Source: Streptomyces pyxinicus (GTDB taxonomy: Bacteria > Actinomycetota > Actinomycetes > Streptomycetales > Streptomycetaceae). Taken from it: a DNA stretch of 64,000 nucleotides. The position numbers and the translations under genes were made by a program. Under the pieces are notes generated by a model. The model was not told the origin of the DNA and made no database searches. It saw only the letters and a list, made by a program, of their open reading frames with translations. This document shows positions 23,989 to 34,508 of this stretch, one piece after another (the first letter of the stretch is position 1; the number at the start of each line of letters is the position of its first letter). The stretch covers positions 124,001-188,000 of the forward strand of contig NZ_JANUGP010000007.1 of the NCBI RefSeq assembly GCF_024753135.1. The letters are read 5' to 3'.

Positions 23989-25350
23989 CTACATTCCGGC
24001 GATCAGCTTCTCCACCCGATCGTCCACCGAACGGAACGGGTCCTTGCACAACACGGTGCGCTGCGCCTGGTCGTTGAGCTTCAGATGCACCCAGTCGACC
24101 GTGAAGTCCCGGCGCTGCTCCTGCGCCCGCCGGATGAAGTCACCGCGCAACCGCGCCCGAGTCGTCTGCGGCGGGACCGACTTGCCCTCGAAGATCTTCA
24201 AGTCATTGCAGATCCGCGCCGCCTGACCCTTCTTCTCCAGCAGGTAGTACAGACCACGACGACGGTGGATGTCGTGATACGCGAGGTCTATCTGCGCGAC
24301 CCGCGGATGCGACATCGTCATGTTGTGCTTCGCCCGGTACCGCTCGATGAGCTTGTACTTCATCACCCAGTCGATCTCGGTCGCGATCCGGTCCAGATCC
24401 TCCGTCTCGATCGCGTCGAGCGTCCGGCCCCACAGCTCCAGGACCTGCGCGACCGTGCCCGTACGGATACCCCGGCGCTCACAGAAGTCCACGGCCTTGT
24501 CGAAGTACTCGCGCTGCACCTCCAGCGCCGACGCCTCCCGGCCACTGGCCAGCCGCACCTTGCGCCGGCCCGTGATGTCATGGCTGACCTCACGGATCGC
24601 CCGGATCGGGTTCTCCAGCGTCAGATCCCGCATCACCGTGCCCGCCTCGATCATGCGCAGCACCAGATCCGTCGCGCCGACCTTCAGCAGCATCGTCGTC
24701 TCGGACATGTTCGAGTCGCCCACGATGACATGCAGCCGGCGGTAACGCTCCGCGTCCGCGTGCGGCTCGTCCCGCGTGTTGATGATCGGCCGGGAACGCG
24801 TCGTCGCCGACGACACGCCCTCCCAGATGTGCTCCGCGCGCTGGCTCACGCAGTACACCGCGCCGCGCGGCGTCTGCAGCACCTTGCCCGCACCGCACAG
24901 CAGCTGCCTCGTCACCAGGAACGGGATGAGGATGTCGGCCAGCCGGGAGAACTCCCCGTGCCGCGCCACCAGATAGTTCTCGTGGCATCCGTAGGAGTTG
25001 CCCGCCGAGTCCGTGTTGTTCTTGAAAAGGTAGACGTCGCCCGCGATTCCCTCCTCGTGCAGGCGTCGCTCCGCGTCCACCAGGAGTCCTTCGAGAATGC
25101 GCTCGCCGGCCTTGTCGTGGGTGACCAGCTCGGTCACGTTGTCACATTCGGGTGTCGCGTATTCCGGATGTGAGCCCACGTCGAGATACAGCCGGGCGCC
25201 GTTCCGCAGAAAGACATTGCTGCTGCGGCCCCATGACACGACACGGCGGAAGAGGTACCGCGCCACCTCGTCAGGAGACAGGCGGCGCTGTCCCCTGAAC
25301 GTGCACGTGACGCCGTACTCGTTCTCCAGCCCGAAAATGCGGCGGTCCAT
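23989..25350 (-). CDS. pafA: Pup-protein ligase PafA
   Basis: 453-residue ligase of the glutamine-synthetase-like PafA/Dop family. It phosphorylates the C-terminal Glu of Pup with ATP and joins it to a lysine of the target protein. The start [18 protein letters not shown] carries the GLENEYG metal-binding strand; other conserved parts are [54 protein letters not shown] and [20 protein letters not shown]. It is a close paralogue of dop (30472-31983) but lacks the Dop-loop stretch. It follows the MFS gene by 9 bp, so the two are probably co-transcribed. Confidence 0.97.
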   Translation of the reverse strand: MDRRIFGLENEYGVTCTFRGQRRLSPDEVARYLFRRVVSWGRSSNVFLRNGARLYLDVGSHPEYATPECDNVTELVTHDKAGERILEGLLVDAERRLHEEGIAGDVYLFKNNTDSAGNSYGCHENYLVARHGEFSRLADILIPFLVTRQLLCGAGKVLQTPRGAVYCVSQRAEHIWEGVSSATTRSRPIINTRDEPHADAERYRRLHVIVGDSNMSETTMLLKVGATDLVLRMIEAGTVMRDLTLENPIRAIREVSHDITGRRKVRLASGREASALEVQREYFDKAVDFCERRGIRTGTVAQVLELWGRTLDAIETEDLDRIATEIDWVMKYKLIERYRAKHNMTMSHPRVAQIDLAYHDIHRRRGLYYLLEKKGQAARICNDLKIFEGKSVPPQTTRARLRGDFIRRAQEQRRDFTVDWVHLKLNDQAQRTVLCKDPFRSVDDRVEKLIAGM

Positions 25351-25359
25351 GACTGAACA

Positions 25360-26619
25360 TTACGCCCGATCCCCTGCGCTGAAACGGGGTTCGGCAGCAC
25401 GATTTGGATCAGTTTCCGATGAAGCCGCAACGACCGCACCCCGCACGGGAGCTGCGAGGACCCGCCCCGTGGCCAGCAGGACCAGCAGCGACACCACCCC
25501 CGCCGCACCCGGCAGCGCGAACCCCCACACCGCCCCACCGGCCTCGACCACCGGCCCCGCCAGCCCCGTACCCACCGACGCGCCCACCGTGAACGTCGTC
25601 ACCAGCCAGGAGAAAGCCTCGGTGACCGTCCCCGCCGGAGCATGCCGGTCCACGATGATGAACGCACACGCGATACACGGCGCCAGGAACACCCCCGACA
25701 CCACACTCAACGCCACCATCGCCACCACACCCGGTGTCAGCAGCAACGGCAGGTAACACACCGCCAGCAACGCCACCAGCACCCGCAGCCGCCGCTCCGG
25801 CGCCCCCGCCCACCGCCGCGCACCGTAGACCGCGCCACCCGCCAGCGCCCCCAGACCCAGCCCCGTCATCAGCCAGCCGTACACCGCGTCACCCCCGTGA
25901 CCGTCCGCGTACGACACCGACGCCACCGTGATCGACCCCAGCGCGATCCCCACGAACAGGAACGCCGCCAGCAGCGCCAGCAACCCCGGCGACCGCAGCG
26001 CCCCCAGCCAGTGCGCCTCCCGGGGCGCCGAACGCCACGCCCGCGACGGCGCCGACACCACCACCGACAGCGCGCCCAGCACCCCCAGCGCACTCAGCAC
26101 CAGCAGCGCCGCCCGCTCGTCCCACAGCGACACGCACAGCGTCACCAGCAGCGGCCCCACCGTGAACATGATCTCCTGCGCCACCGCGTCCATCGCGTAC
26201 GCCACATGCACCTGCTCCTCACGCCGCAGCACCGACGGCCACAGCGCCCGCAGACCCCCCTCCAACGGCGGCGTGAACAGCCCCGACGCCGCCACCGCCG
26301 CATAGGCGAACGGCAGCGGATCCGTCCCCGACAGCGCGAACACCGACATCGCCAGCGCCGCCAGCACCGCCGCCGGCAACTGCACCCGCGGCTGCCCGTA
26401 CAGGTCCACCAGCCGGCCCAGCACCGGCTGGCCCACCGCGTTCGCCACGCCGTACACCGCCGCCAGCGCACCCGCCAGGCTGTACGTGCCACCCTGCGCC
26501 CGCACGAACAGCACCAGCGCGATCGCCGCCGTCGCATTCGGCAGCCGGCCCACCAGAGTGCCGGTCAGCAGCCGCAGCGCATGCCGCGCCCGGAGTATCT
26601 CCAGATAGCCCGTCGCCAT
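25360..26619 (-). CDS. MFS transporter
   Basis: Major facilitator superfamily protein of 419 residues with about twelve membrane segments. The N-terminal half begins MATGYLEILRARHALRLLTG with GRLPNATAAIALVLFVRAQG and the loop-2-3 motif GQPVLGRLVDLYGQPRVQLP; the second half has GALRSPGLLALLAAFLFVG. Substrate is unknown. The ATG at 26619 was chosen at the start of the family homology; the longer frame crosses the divergent promoter. Divergent from a LacI regulator at 26742, which probably controls it. It ends 9 bp before pafA, so its expression could affect pafA. Confidence 0.88.
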   Translation of the reverse strand: MATGYLEILRARHALRLLTGTLVGRLPNATAAIALVLFVRAQGGTYSLAGALAAVYGVANAVGQPVLGRLVDLYGQPRVQLPAAVLAALAMSVFALSGTDPLPFAYAAVAASGLFTPPLEGGLRALWPSVLRREEQVHVAYAMDAVAQEIMFTVGPLLVTLCVSLWDERAALLVLSALGVLGALSVVVSAPSRAWRSAPREAHWLGALRSPGLLALLAAFLFVGIALGSITVASVSYADGHGGDAVYGWLMTGLGLGALAGGAVYGARRWAGAPERRLRVLVALLAVCYLPLLLTPGVVAMVALSVVSGVFLAPCIACAFIIVDRHAPAGTVTEAFSWLVTTFTVGASVGTGLAGPVVEAGGAVWGFALPGAAGVVSLLVLLATGRVLAAPVRGAVVAASSETDPNRAAEPRFSAGDRA

Positions 26620-26670
26620 GACCCGCCTGCCCTCCAGCACACCGACCGGACCCGCTGCGCCCGGACGTTT

Positions 26671-26697
26671 TACGTATAACTTCCGCTCCCATACGTA
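26671..26697. promoter_or_regulatory. Paired TACGTA half-sites, candidate LacI-family operator
   Basis: TACGTAT (26671-26677) and ATACGTA (26691-26697) form a 7-bp inverted repeat with centres 20 bp apart, about two helical turns, in the short region between the divergent MFS and lacI-type genes. Confidence 0.5.
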
Positions 26698-26741
26698 CCA
26701 TGTGCGCTGTTCACACGTCCAGACGAAGGAGCACGCCCACG

Positions 26742-27758
26742 GTGGCACGCAACAGCACGCGCCCGACCAGCCGTGACGTCGCCCAGGCGGCCGGCGTCTC
26801 CCAGGCCGCCGTCTCCCTCGTCCTCGGCGACAAATGGCGCGGCCGGGTCTCCGAGACCACCGCCCAACGCGTCCGCGAAGCCGCCCGCGACCTCGGCTAC
26901 CGGCCCAACCTCGCCGCCCGCAACCTCCGCCTCGGCCACACCCGCACCGTCCTCCTCGTCGTCCCCGCCCTCACCACCGAATTCTTCGCCGGCGTCTACA
27001 CCGGCGCCGCCCGCGTCGCCGCCGACCACGGCTTCGGCGTCGTCCTCTACCCCTCCCCCGAAGGCATCGGCCCCGCCCGCGACCCCTTCGCCTCCGCCCA
27101 GACCGCCCTCGACGGCGTCATCGCCTCCTCCATGGCCGCCGACGCCCTCACCGCCATCCGGGGCGACCAACTCCCCCTCGTCATGCTCGACAGCGACCCC
27201 GACGGCAGCCTCGGCGCCGCCACCGTCAACCTCGACATCGCCGACGGCATCCGCCAGGTCACCGACCACCTCCTCACCCTCGGCCACCGCCACCTCCTCC
27301 ACCTCGCCGCCGACGTCCCCTCCTGGACCTTCGACGTCCGCGCCCGCGAACTCACCACCCGCCTCGCCGCCACCCCCGGCACCCGCCTCAGCACCGCCGC
27401 CGCCCCCATCTCCATCGACGGCGCCCGCACCGCCACCGAAACCGCCCTCACCACCCCGGGACCCCGCCCCACCGCCATCATCTGCGACGACGACAAACTC
27501 GCCGCCGGCGCCTACAAAGCCATCCGCCGCCTCGGCCTGCGCGTCCCCGACGACATCTCCGTCACCGGCCTCGACGACCTCGCCCTCGCCACCGCCCTCG
27601 ACCCCGAACTCACCACCGTCCGACTCGACGCCGAACTCTTCGGCGAACACGGCATGCACGCCCTCCTCGCCGTCCTCGACGGCCGCACCCCCGACCCCAC
27701 CGACATCCCCGTCCACCTCGTCGTACGCGGCTCCACAGCGCCCCCGCCCAGCCCCTGA
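26742..27758 (+). CDS. LacI-family transcriptional regulator
   Basis: 338-residue repressor. HTH with RPTSRDVAQAAGVSQAAVSL at about 7-26, hinge AARDLGYRPNLAARNLRLGH, then a periplasmic-binding-like ligand domain (TVLLVVPALTTEFFAGVYTG, PLVMLDSDPDG, TAIICDDDKLAAGAYKAI, ISVTGLDDLALATALDPELT). GTG 26742 was chosen for its AAGGAG ribosome binding site 10 nt upstream; an in-frame ATG at 26700 is less likely. Nearly all third codon positions are C, much more than in genes on the opposite strand nearby, part of a regional strand bias. Probably controls itself and the divergent MFS gene. Confidence 0.93.
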   Translation: MARNSTRPTSRDVAQAAGVSQAAVSLVLGDKWRGRVSETTAQRVREAARDLGYRPNLAARNLRLGHTRTVLLVVPALTTEFFAGVYTGAARVAADHGFGVVLYPSPEGIGPARDPFASAQTALDGVIASSMAADALTAIRGDQLPLVMLDSDPDGSLGAATVNLDIADGIRQVTDHLLTLGHRHLLHLAADVPSWTFDVRARELTTRLAATPGTRLSTAAAPISIDGARTATETALTTPGPRPTAIICDDDKLAAGAYKAIRRLGLRVPDDISVTGLDDLALATALDPELTTVRLDAELFGEHGMHALLAVLDGRTPDPTDIPVHLVVRGSTAPPPSP

Positions 27759-27768
27759 AACGCCGAGC

Positions 27769-27794
27769 GCCCCGACCGGAAACCCGGCCGGGGC
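27769..27794. terminator. Bidirectional terminator between lacI-type gene and prcA
   Basis: GCCCCGACCGG (27769-27779) pairs with CCGGCCGGGGC (27784-27794), 10 of 11 bp with one A-C mismatch, loop aaac. It lies between convergent stop codons. Confidence 0.65.
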
Positions 27795-27831
27795 ACCCAC
27801 ACGACACGACGGCACGAGACCGCCGGCAGGA

Positions 27832-28584
27832 CTACTCCTCCTCGGAACCGTCCTCCGCCGCGCTCTCCGCCTCCGTCGACGCACCGCCCGCCGCCAGCAG
27901 CCGCGCCAGCTGACGGCCCACGACACGCTTGAACTTCCGCTTCTGCGGACGTGTCCGGTCGAGCACCGCCACCTCAAGCCGCTCCGCGGGAATCTCCCGC
28001 TCACCGCCGTTGGTGTCCCGCGACAACGCCTGCACCGCCAGCTTCAGCGCCTCCGCCAGCGTCATCCCGTCCCGGTGCCGCTGATCCAGGAAACCGCTGA
28101 TCTGCTCCGCGTTACCGCCCACCGCGACCGAACCGTGCTCATCCACGATCGACCCGTCATGCGGCAGCCGGTAGATCTGGTCACCCTCCGGGGTCTCCCC
28201 CACCTCCGCCACCACCAACTCCACCTCGTACGGCTTCTCTGCCGCCGAGGAGAAGATCGTGCCGAGCGTCTGGGCGTACACGTTCGCCAGGCCGCGGGCC
28301 GTCACATCGTCCCGGTCATAGGTGTAACCCCGCAGATCGGCATACCGCACACCGCCGATCCGCAGATTCTCGTACTCGTTGTACTTACCGGCGGCCGCGA
28401 AACCGATCCGGTCATAGATCTCGCTGAACTTGTGCAGCGCACGGGACGGGTTCTCGCCGACGAACACGATGCCGTCGGCATACTGCAGCACGACCAGGCT
28501 GCGGCCCCGGGCGATGCCCTTACGGGCGTACTCCGCCCGGTCGGCCATGGCCTGCTGAGGTGAGACATAGAACGGCGTCGACAC
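27832..28584 (-). CDS. prcA: 20S proteasome alpha subunit
   Basis: 250-residue alpha subunit that forms the gated outer rings of the 20S core. The start [20 protein letters not shown] includes the alpha-type gating extension and [14 protein letters not shown] helix; then [38 protein letters not shown] and [14 protein letters not shown] charged C-terminal tail ends DGSEEE. GTG 28584. It follows prcB by 61 bp, so the order prcB-prcA is transcribed as a unit. Confidence 0.97.
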   Translation of the reverse strand: MSTPFYVSPQQAMADRAEYARKGIARGRSLVVLQYADGIVFVGENPSRALHKFSEIYDRIGFAAAGKYNEYENLRIGGVRYADLRGYTYDRDDVTARGLANVYAQTLGTIFSSAAEKPYEVELVVAEVGETPEGDQIYRLPHDGSIVDEHGSVAVGGNAEQISGFLDQRHRDGMTLAEALKLAVQALSRDTNGGEREIPAERLEVAVLDRTRPQKRKFKRVVGRQLARLLAAGGASTEAESAAEDGSEEE

Positions 28585-28645
28585 CGGTTATCCGTCCCTT
28601 TCTGTCATGGTCACTGGATCACCTTGAAAACAACCGGCCCGGCGC

Positions 28646-29491
28646 TCAGAGCAGAGCGGCCCGCGGGCCGTCCGGCTCCTCCAGACGCTTCTGGAGCACC
28701 GCGCGCGCGATCCCGGACGCCTCGTCCTCCGTGAGCCGGCGGAAGCCGTCCTCGGTGATCACGGTGATGATCGGGTAGATCCGGCGGGCGACATCGGGAC
28801 CACCGGTCGCCGAGTCGTCGTCAGCCGCGTCGTACAGCGCCTGCACCACCAGCGTGGTGGCCTGCTCCTCGGTCAGATCCTCACGGAACAGCTTCTTCAT
28901 CGCACCACGCGCGAAGATCGAACCGGAACCCGTCGCCGCGAAGTGGTGCTCCTCGGAACGGCCGCCCGTCACGTCGTACGAGAAGATCCTGCCCCGCTCC
29001 CGGTCCAGGTCGTACCCCGCGAACAGCGGGACCACCGCCAGACCCTGCATCGCCATGCCCAGGTTCGACCGGATCATCGTCGACAACCGGTTCGCCTTGC
29101 CCTCCAGCGACAGCTGAGCGCCCTCGACCTTCTCGAAGTGCTCCAGCTCCAACTGGAAGAGCTTGACCATCTCCACGGCCAGACCGGCGGTGCCGGCGAT
29201 GCCGACCGCCGAGTACTCGTCCGCCGGGAACACCTTCTCGATGTCCCGCTGCGCGATCATGTTCCCCATCGTCGCCCGACGGTCGCCGGCCAAGACCACA
29301 CCGCCCGGGAACGTCGCCGCCACGATGGTCGTCCCGTGCGGCGCCTCGATCACACCCTTCACCGGCGGCAACTGCCGGTTGCCCGGCAGCAGCTCGGGCT
29401 GGTGCACGGAGACGAAGTCCATGAAGGAGGAGGACCCTGGCGTCAGGAAGGCAGCTGGTAGACGCCCGGTGCTACGAGTGTTGGCTTCCAC
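28646..29491 (-). CDS. prcB: 20S proteasome beta subunit
   Basis: 281-residue catalytic subunit. The 53-residue propeptide ([20 protein letters not shown]...) is cleaved between Gly53 and Thr54 in [19 protein letters not shown], leaving Thr54 as the N-terminal nucleophile. Further motifs are [40 protein letters not shown] and [18 protein letters not shown] 29491 was chosen because GGAAGG lies 7 bases upstream and the propeptide matches other Streptomyces PrcB; the frame extends further only within the HNH gene. The first 49 bases overlap the end of that gene. Confidence 0.97.
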   Translation of the reverse strand: MEANTRSTGRLPAAFLTPGSSSFMDFVSVHQPELLPGNRQLPPVKGVIEAPHGTTIVAATFPGGVVLAGDRRATMGNMIAQRDIEKVFPADEYSAVGIAGTAGLAVEMVKLFQLELEHFEKVEGAQLSLEGKANRLSTMIRSNLGMAMQGLAVVPLFAGYDLDRERGRIFSYDVTGGRSEEHHFAATGSGSIFARGAMKKLFREDLTEEQATTLVVQALYDAADDDSATGGPDVARRIYPIITVITEDGFRRLTEDEASGIARAVLQKRLEEPDGPRAALL

Positions 29492-30036
29492 GCGTTTCCT
29501 TCCACGTATGCAGCAGCCCGCCTTATGGCCTCGGGCTGATCCTTGAACTGCCCCAGCGCGGCATTGCAGCTGAAGCACAGTACGCCACGGACCCTACCCG
29601 TCTCATGGCAGTGATCCACATGTGCGGCCGGAGCCGCCAGACAGATGCAACAGACGCCGCCCTGAGAGGCGATCAGTTTGTCGCGCTCGCTCTCCGTGAG
29701 GCCGTAATGGCGCTTCAGATGGCCCGCCCGCCCTCTTGCCGCGCGGCACGCCTTGCAACTCGTGGACAGGCCGTCGGAGGCGGTCGCATTGCGGTGCCAG
29801 TCCTGGTGGGGCTTGATCTTCCCGCAGCTCCGGCAGTACTTGTGCCCCTCGGGCGTCTCCACCCTCGGACGGACGTTTCTGCCTTTGGCCAGTTGGCGTT
29901 CCTGGTGGTACGCCGCCCAGCATTCCCGGCAATAGGCCTGCAGGCCGTCGCGTGCCGCCTTGTTACGAGCGAAGGCCGCTCGCGGCCTGACCTCCTTGCA
30001 CCGCGAGCAACGCTTCGCCTCCTGCCCCTCGCTCAC
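29443..30036 (-). CDS. Zinc-finger HNH (endonuclease VII-type) protein inside the proteasome operon
   Basis: 197-residue protein with two CxxC-CxxC zinc fingers (Cys10/13 with Cys36/39, Cys68/71 with Cys94/97) followed by a T4 endonuclease VII-like beta-beta-metal domain: CCIC at 129-132, [20 protein letters not shown] at 139-158 and [20 protein letters not shown]. Endonuclease VII resolves branched DNA, but bacterial relatives with extra zinc fingers are uncharacterised. It lies between pup (43 bp upstream) and prcB, whose start codon lies 49 bp inside this gene, so translation of prcB is probably coupled to it. The last 15 codons are shared with prcB in another frame. Start is GTG 30036. 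Confidence 0.88.
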   Translation of the reverse strand: MSEGQEAKRCSRCKEVRPRAAFARNKAARDGLQAYCRECWAAYHQERQLAKGRNVRPRVETPEGHKYCRSCGKIKPHQDWHRNATASDGLSTSCKACRAARGRAGHLKRHYGLTESERDKLIASQGGVCCICLAAPAAHVDHCHETGRVRGVLCFSCNAALGQFKDQPEAIRRAAAYVEGNAWKPTLVAPGVYQLPS

Positions 30037-30079
30037 TCACACCCCCGAGCCGAACCTTAGATTCGAAGGCCAAAAGGCC

Positions 30080-30298
30080 CTACTGCCCACCCTTCTGAAC
30101 GAATGAGCGCACGAAATCCTCGGCATTTTCCTCGAGGACATCATCAATCTCGTCCAGCACCGAGTCCACGTCGTCCGACAGTTTTTCCTGTCGTTCCTTG
30201 AGGTCTTCGGAAGCCTGCGCGTCCTGCGTCTGCTCCTCGACCTGGTCGGTGGAGTGCGTCGCCTTCTGCTGGCCGCCGCCGGTGTCCTTGGTTGCCAT
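30080..30298 (-). CDS. pup: Prokaryotic ubiquitin-like protein Pup
   Basis: 72-residue disordered tag protein. It begins MATKDTGGGQQKATH, has the central helix-forming DLKERQEKLSDDVDSVLDEI that docks on the Arc coiled coil, and ends FVQKGGQ. The terminal GGQ means Dop must first deamidate Gln to Glu before PafA can attach it. ATG 30298 has a GGGTGAGG ribosome binding site. It follows dop by 173 bp and precedes the HNH gene by 43 bp. Confidence 0.98.
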   Translation of the reverse strand: MATKDTGGGQQKATHSTDQVEEQTQDAQASEDLKERQEKLSDDVDSVLDEIDDVLEENAEDFVRSFVQKGGQ

Positions 30299-30410
30299 AA
30301 CCCTCACCCCGCTCAGTTCGCCTGCCGATCGGTGATGATCAGACCCTACAAGCCGGGTCCGACATCGGCCCCGCAGTTTCCACAACGTGCGGGGGCCACC
30401 TCGATGATTC

Positions 30411-30443
30411 CCGGGCGGTGGGATTTCCACCCCGTCCGCCCGG
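30411..30443 (-). terminator. Candidate terminator downstream of dop
   Basis: CCGGGCGG (30411-30418) pairs perfectly with CCGCCCGG (30436-30443), with an inner TGG/CCA pairing, 28 bp beyond the dop stop. It may separate dop from the pup transcript. Confidence 0.5.
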
Positions 30444-30471
30444 GGCCGGTACGGGTACCCACTGGTCGCGC

Positions 30472-31983
30472 TCAGCCGCCCGAAAGGACCCTGACCAGGT
30501 CTTCCGCGTTGCGGCAGCGGTCCAGCAGCTCCTTGACGTGATTTCGCGTTCCGCGTAGTGGTTCGAGGGTTGGAACGCGCTGGAGGGAGTCCCGGCCGGG
30601 GAGGTCGAAGATGACCGAGTCCCAGCTGGCCGCGGCCACGTCGTCGGCGTACTGCTCCAGGCAGCGGCCGCGGAAGTAGGCGCGGGTGTCCTCCGGTGGC
30701 TTGGTGCGGGCCCGGTCGACCTCGGTCTCGTCGAGGAGCCGCTTGATGCGTCCGCGGGCCGCCAGGCGGTTGTAGAGGCCTTTCTCGGCCCGTACGTCCG
30801 CGTACTGGAGGTCGACGAGGTGGAGCCGGGCGGCGTCCCAGTCGAGGTCGTCGCGGCGCCGGTAGCCCTCCATGAGTTCGCGTTTGGCGACCCAGTCGAG
30901 TTCGCCGGCGAGGCTCATGGGGTCGTTCTCCAGCCGGGTGAGGGTGTCCTCCCAGCGGCTGAGGACGTCCTTGGTCTGGTCGTCGGCGTCGGCTCCGTAG
31001 CGTTCCTCGACGTATTTGCGGGCCAGCTCGAAGTACTCCATCTGGAGCTGGACCGCGGTGAGGGTGCGGCCGCTGCGGAGGGTGACGAGGCGTTGCAGGG
31101 ACGGGTCGTGGGAGACCTGGTGGAGGGTGCGGACGGGCTGGTCGACGGCCAGGTCGACGGCGATGAAGCCGTCCTCGATCATGGAGAGGACGAGGGCGGT
31201 GGTGCCGAGCTTGAGGTAGGTGGAGATCTCGGAGAGGTTGGCGTCGCCGATGATGACATGGAGGCGGCGGTACTTCTCGGCGTCGGCGTGGGGTTCGTCC
31301 CGGGTGTTGATGATGGGCCGTTTGAGTGTCGTCTCCAGGCCGACCTCGACCTCGAAGTAGTCGGCGCGCTGGCTGAGCTGGAAGCCGTGTTCATGGCCGT
31401 CCTGGCCGATGCCGACGCGGCCGGCGCCGGCGAAGACCTGGCGGGAGACGAAGAAGGGCGTGAGGTGGCGCACGATGTCCGAGAAGGGGGTCTCCCGCTT
31501 CATCAGGTAGTTCTCGTGCGTGCCGTAGGAGGCGCCCTTGTTGTCGGTGTTGTTCTTGTAGAGGTGGATGGGCTGGGCGCCGGGAAGCTGGGCGGCTCGG
31601 TCTGCGGCCTCGGCCATGATGCGTTCGCCGGCCTTGTCCCAGAGGACGGCGTCGCGGGGGTTGGTGACCTCGGGGGCGCTGTATTCGGGATGGGCGTGGT
31701 CGACGTAGAGGCGTGCGCCGTTGGTGAGGATGACGTTGGCGAGGCCGATGTCCTCGTCGGTGAGCTGGCTGGCGTCGGCGGACTCGCGGGCGAGGTCGAA
31801 GCCTCGTGCGTCGCGTAGCGGGTTCTCTTCCTCGAAGTCCCAGCGGGCCCGGCGGGCCCGGTGCATCGCCGCTGCGTAGGCGTTGACGATCTGGGACGAG
31901 GTGAGCATGGCATTGGCGTTGGGGTGCCCGGGGACGGAGATCCCGTACTCCGTCTCGATGCCCATTACTCGCCGTACGGTCAT
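30472..31983 (-). CDS. dop: Pup deamidase/depupylase Dop
   Basis: 503-residue enzyme of the PafA/Dop family that converts Pup-Gln to Pup-Glu and removes Pup from substrates. It begins [20 protein letters not shown]; the stretch [20 protein letters not shown] and following region supply the Dop-loop segment absent from PafA. Other motifs: [39 protein letters not shown] and [23 protein letters not shown] 31983 was chosen for the AAGGAG sequence upstream and homology. About 230 bp separate it from arc. Confidence 0.97.
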   Translation of the reverse strand: MTVRRVMGIETEYGISVPGHPNANAMLTSSQIVNAYAAAMHRARRARWDFEEENPLRDARGFDLARESADASQLTDEDIGLANVILTNGARLYVDHAHPEYSAPEVTNPRDAVLWDKAGERIMAEAADRAAQLPGAQPIHLYKNNTDNKGASYGTHENYLMKRETPFSDIVRHLTPFFVSRQVFAGAGRVGIGQDGHEHGFQLSQRADYFEVEVGLETTLKRPIINTRDEPHADAEKYRRLHVIIGDANLSEISTYLKLGTTALVLSMIEDGFIAVDLAVDQPVRTLHQVSHDPSLQRLVTLRSGRTLTAVQLQMEYFELARKYVEERYGADADDQTKDVLSRWEDTLTRLENDPMSLAGELDWVAKRELMEGYRRRDDLDWDAARLHLVDLQYADVRAEKGLYNRLAARGRIKRLLDETEVDRARTKPPEDTRAYFRGRCLEQYADDVAAASWDSVIFDLPGRDSLQRVPTLEPLRGTRNHVKELLDRCRNAEDLVRVLSGG

Positions 31984-32172
31984 GCGGCCCTCCTTGCCCG
32001 GCGGCACCCTCGGTCGTGGGCGTCGCTCGCGTACCGCTGTTGCTCCGGTGCGTGTGCGGTGCCCGTCCCCGCACTGCGCGACTCGGCGGTAGGAACGAGC
32101 CTAGAACGCCTTTGCGCTGGTGGGGAGATCATTTGCGTCATTGGCTGCTCCGGTCGTGGCCGGAAAAGCGGA

Positions 32173-32207
32173 CGGCTGCGGGTACCCGGTGTGGGGACCC
32201 GCAGCCG
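32173..32207 (-). terminator. Terminator downstream of arc
   Basis: An 11-bp perfect stem (CGGCTGCGGGT at 32173-32183, ACCCGCAGCCG at 32197-32207) with a 13-nt loop lies 9 bp beyond the arc stop codon. Confidence 0.75.
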
Positions 32208-32215
32208 CCCTGGTG

Positions 32216-33982
32216 TTACAGGTACTGACCGGTGTTCGCCACGGTGTCGATGGAGCGTCCGGTGTCCGCGCCTTGCTTTCCGGTGATGAGGGTGCGGATG
32301 TAGACGATCCGTTCGCCCTTCTTTCCGGAGATGCGGGCCCAGTCGTCGGGGTTGGTGGTGTTGGGCAGGTCTTCGTTCTCCTTGAACTCGTCCACGCAGG
32401 CCTGGAGGAGGTGGGAGACGCGGAGGCCCTTCTGGCTCTTGTCGAGGAAGTCCTTGATCGCCATTTTCTTGGCGCGGCCGACGATGTTCTCGATCATGGC
32501 GCCGCTGTTGAAGTCCTTGAAGTAGAGGACTTCCTTGTCGCCGTTGGCGTAGGTGACTTCCAGGAAGCGGTTCTCCTCGGATTCGGCGTACATGTGCTCC
32601 ACGGCCGTCTGGATCATGCTCTGGACGGTGGTGGTCTTGTCGCCACTGTGTTCGTCGAGGTCGTCGGAGTGGAGCGGGAGGCGTTCGGTGAGGTACTTGC
32701 CGAAGATGTCCTTGGCGGCTTCGGCGTCGGGGCGCTCGATCTTGATCTTCACGTCGAGCCGGCCGGGGCGCAGGATGGCGGGGTCGATCATGTCCTCGCG
32801 GTTGGAGGCGCCGATGACGACCACGTTCTGCAGGCCTTCGACTCCGTCGATCTCGGCGAGCAGCTGGGGGACGATGGTGTTCTCCACGTCGGAGCTGACG
32901 CCGGAGCCGCGGGTGCGGAAGAGGGATTCCATCTCGTCGAAGAAGACGATGACGGGGGTGCCCTCGCTGGCCTTTTCGCGGGCTCGCTGGAAGACGAGGC
33001 GGATCTGTCGCTCGGTCTCGCCGACGTACTTGTTGAGGAGTTCGGGGCCCTTGATGTTGAGGAAGAAGCTCTTGCCGGCGGCCTGGCCGGTGACCTCGGC
33101 GACCTTTTTGGCCAGTGAGTTGGCGACGGCCTTGGCGATGAGGGTCTTTCCGCAGCCGGGGGGGCCGTAGAGCAGGACGCCCTTGGGCGGGCGCAGCTCG
33201 TGCTCCTTGAAGAGGTCGGGGTAGAGGTACGGCAGCTCGACGGCGTCGCGGATGGCTTCGATCTGGTTGCCGAGGCCGCCGATCTGTTCGTATCCGATGT
33301 CGGGGACTTCTTCGAGGACGAGTTCTTCGACCTCGCTCTTGGGGACGACTTCGTAGACGTATCCGGAGCGGGGTTCGAGCAGGAGGGCGTCGCCGGCGCG
33401 GATGGTGATGCCGCGCAGGGGTTCGGCGAGGCGGACCACGCGTTCCTCGTCGGTGTGGCCGAGGACGAGGGCGCGTTCGCCGTCCTCAAGGATCTCCTTG
33501 AGGGTGACGATGTCGCCGACGCTCTCGTACTCCATGGCTTCGACCACGTTGAGTGCTTCGTTGAGCATGACTTCCTGGCCGCGGCGCAGGTCGTCGAGGT
33601 CGACGCTGGGGCTGACGTTCACCCGGAGTTTGCGGCCGCCGGTGAAGATGTCGGCGGTGGCGTCCTCGTTGGCTTGCAGGAACACTCCGAAGCCGGCCGG
33701 TGGCTGGGCGAGCCGGTCGACTTCTTCCTTGAGGGCCACGATCTGGTCGCGGGCCTCGCGGAGGGTGTTGGCCAGTCGTTCGTTCTGGGCGGACACGCCG
33801 GCCAGGTTTGTCTGCAGCTCGACGATCCGCTCTTCGAGAATTCTCGTGTGTCGCGGAGAGTCGGCGAGCTTGCGTCGCAGGACGGCGATCTCCTGCTCAA
33901 GGTAGGCAATCTGCCCGGCCGGGTCGTCGGACCCGCGTCCCGGGCGGATGCCGCGGTTCATGTCGTCGTCGTGGGCTGCCAC
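32216..33982 (-). CDS. arc: Proteasome-associated AAA+ ATPase ARC (Mpa)
   Basis: 588-residue ring ATPase that recognises Pup and threads pupylated proteins into the 20S core. Domains in order: coiled coil at about 24-93, OB domains at about 96-220, AAA module with Walker A GPPGCGKT (273-280) and Walker B VIVFFDE (344-350), and sensor region [17 protein letters not shown]. The C-terminus NTGQYL provides the penultimate Tyr of the HbYX-like gate-opening tail. GTG 33982 ([15 protein letters not shown]) was chosen over an upstream in-frame start because it follows a purine-rich ribosome binding site and gives the usual length. First gene of the proteasome block. Confidence 0.97.
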   Translation of the reverse strand: MAAHDDDMNRGIRPGRGSDDPAGQIAYLEQEIAVLRRKLADSPRHTRILEERIVELQTNLAGVSAQNERLANTLREARDQIVALKEEVDRLAQPPAGFGVFLQANEDATADIFTGGRKLRVNVSPSVDLDDLRRGQEVMLNEALNVVEAMEYESVGDIVTLKEILEDGERALVLGHTDEERVVRLAEPLRGITIRAGDALLLEPRSGYVYEVVPKSEVEELVLEEVPDIGYEQIGGLGNQIEAIRDAVELPYLYPDLFKEHELRPPKGVLLYGPPGCGKTLIAKAVANSLAKKVAEVTGQAAGKSFFLNIKGPELLNKYVGETERQIRLVFQRAREKASEGTPVIVFFDEMESLFRTRGSGVSSDVENTIVPQLLAEIDGVEGLQNVVVIGASNREDMIDPAILRPGRLDVKIKIERPDAEAAKDIFGKYLTERLPLHSDDLDEHSGDKTTTVQSMIQTAVEHMYAESEENRFLEVTYANGDKEVLYFKDFNSGAMIENIVGRAKKMAIKDFLDKSQKGLRVSHLLQACVDEFKENEDLPNTTNPDDWARISGKKGERIVYIRTLITGKQGADTGRSIDTVANTGQYL

Positions 33983-34508
33983 GGTCCTCACCTCCTCCAA
34001 GGGGAGCTGGACGCTTCCAGACCCTACCTGGGTGGGTGACGATTGAAACCCCTAGATCACCAAGACTGTCAAGGTGTGTCGTCGGTCACCCGCTGCGCTC
34101 TCCCTCGCACGGAGGGGATACCCACTGAACGTGAGGGGAAAGCAGGTTGTTCCTGGTATGGCGTGGTCAAATCCCTCCGTGACTGGCCGGAGTTGTCCGT
34201 TGCGGGTGGGTGGGGCGGGTTGCGGGCATGGCGGTGGGCGCTCGGGCGTCTGTCACGCAGAGCGACGGTTTCGCTGGTGGTTGTCACCTCCGGTCCGGCG
34301 TGTGCCGGCCGGTTCTGGTGGGTGGGGTGCCCCTCTTCCGGTCGGTCGCTCGTACCCGGGTGGGGTGGGTGGGAAACCCGGGGCCGGGGGATCCGGGCGG
34401 GTCGGGGTGCGGAGGTAGGGTCGGGGGTGTTCAACAGCCGTTGCCGCGGTCCGGGCTGGCCTTCGCGCCGCCGGGTCGTGGGGCGGTCCGACGGCAGGAG
34501 AGGTGACC
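33983..34508. other. 526-base gene-free stretch between arc and ferredoxin
   Basis: Holds the divergent promoters of arc and the ferredoxin gene. Composition is G- and T-rich on the plus strand from 34180 to 34420. Open frames here give proline/arginine-rich translations with no coding signature. No terminator, riboswitch, tRNA or known operator was recognised. Confidence 0.6.

Noticed and set aside
25360..27758. MFS/LacI pair as a recent insertion into the proteasome locus
   Set aside because: The strand composition matches its neighbours, no repeats or integrase remnants flank it and, from memory, the same pair lies here in S. coelicolor.
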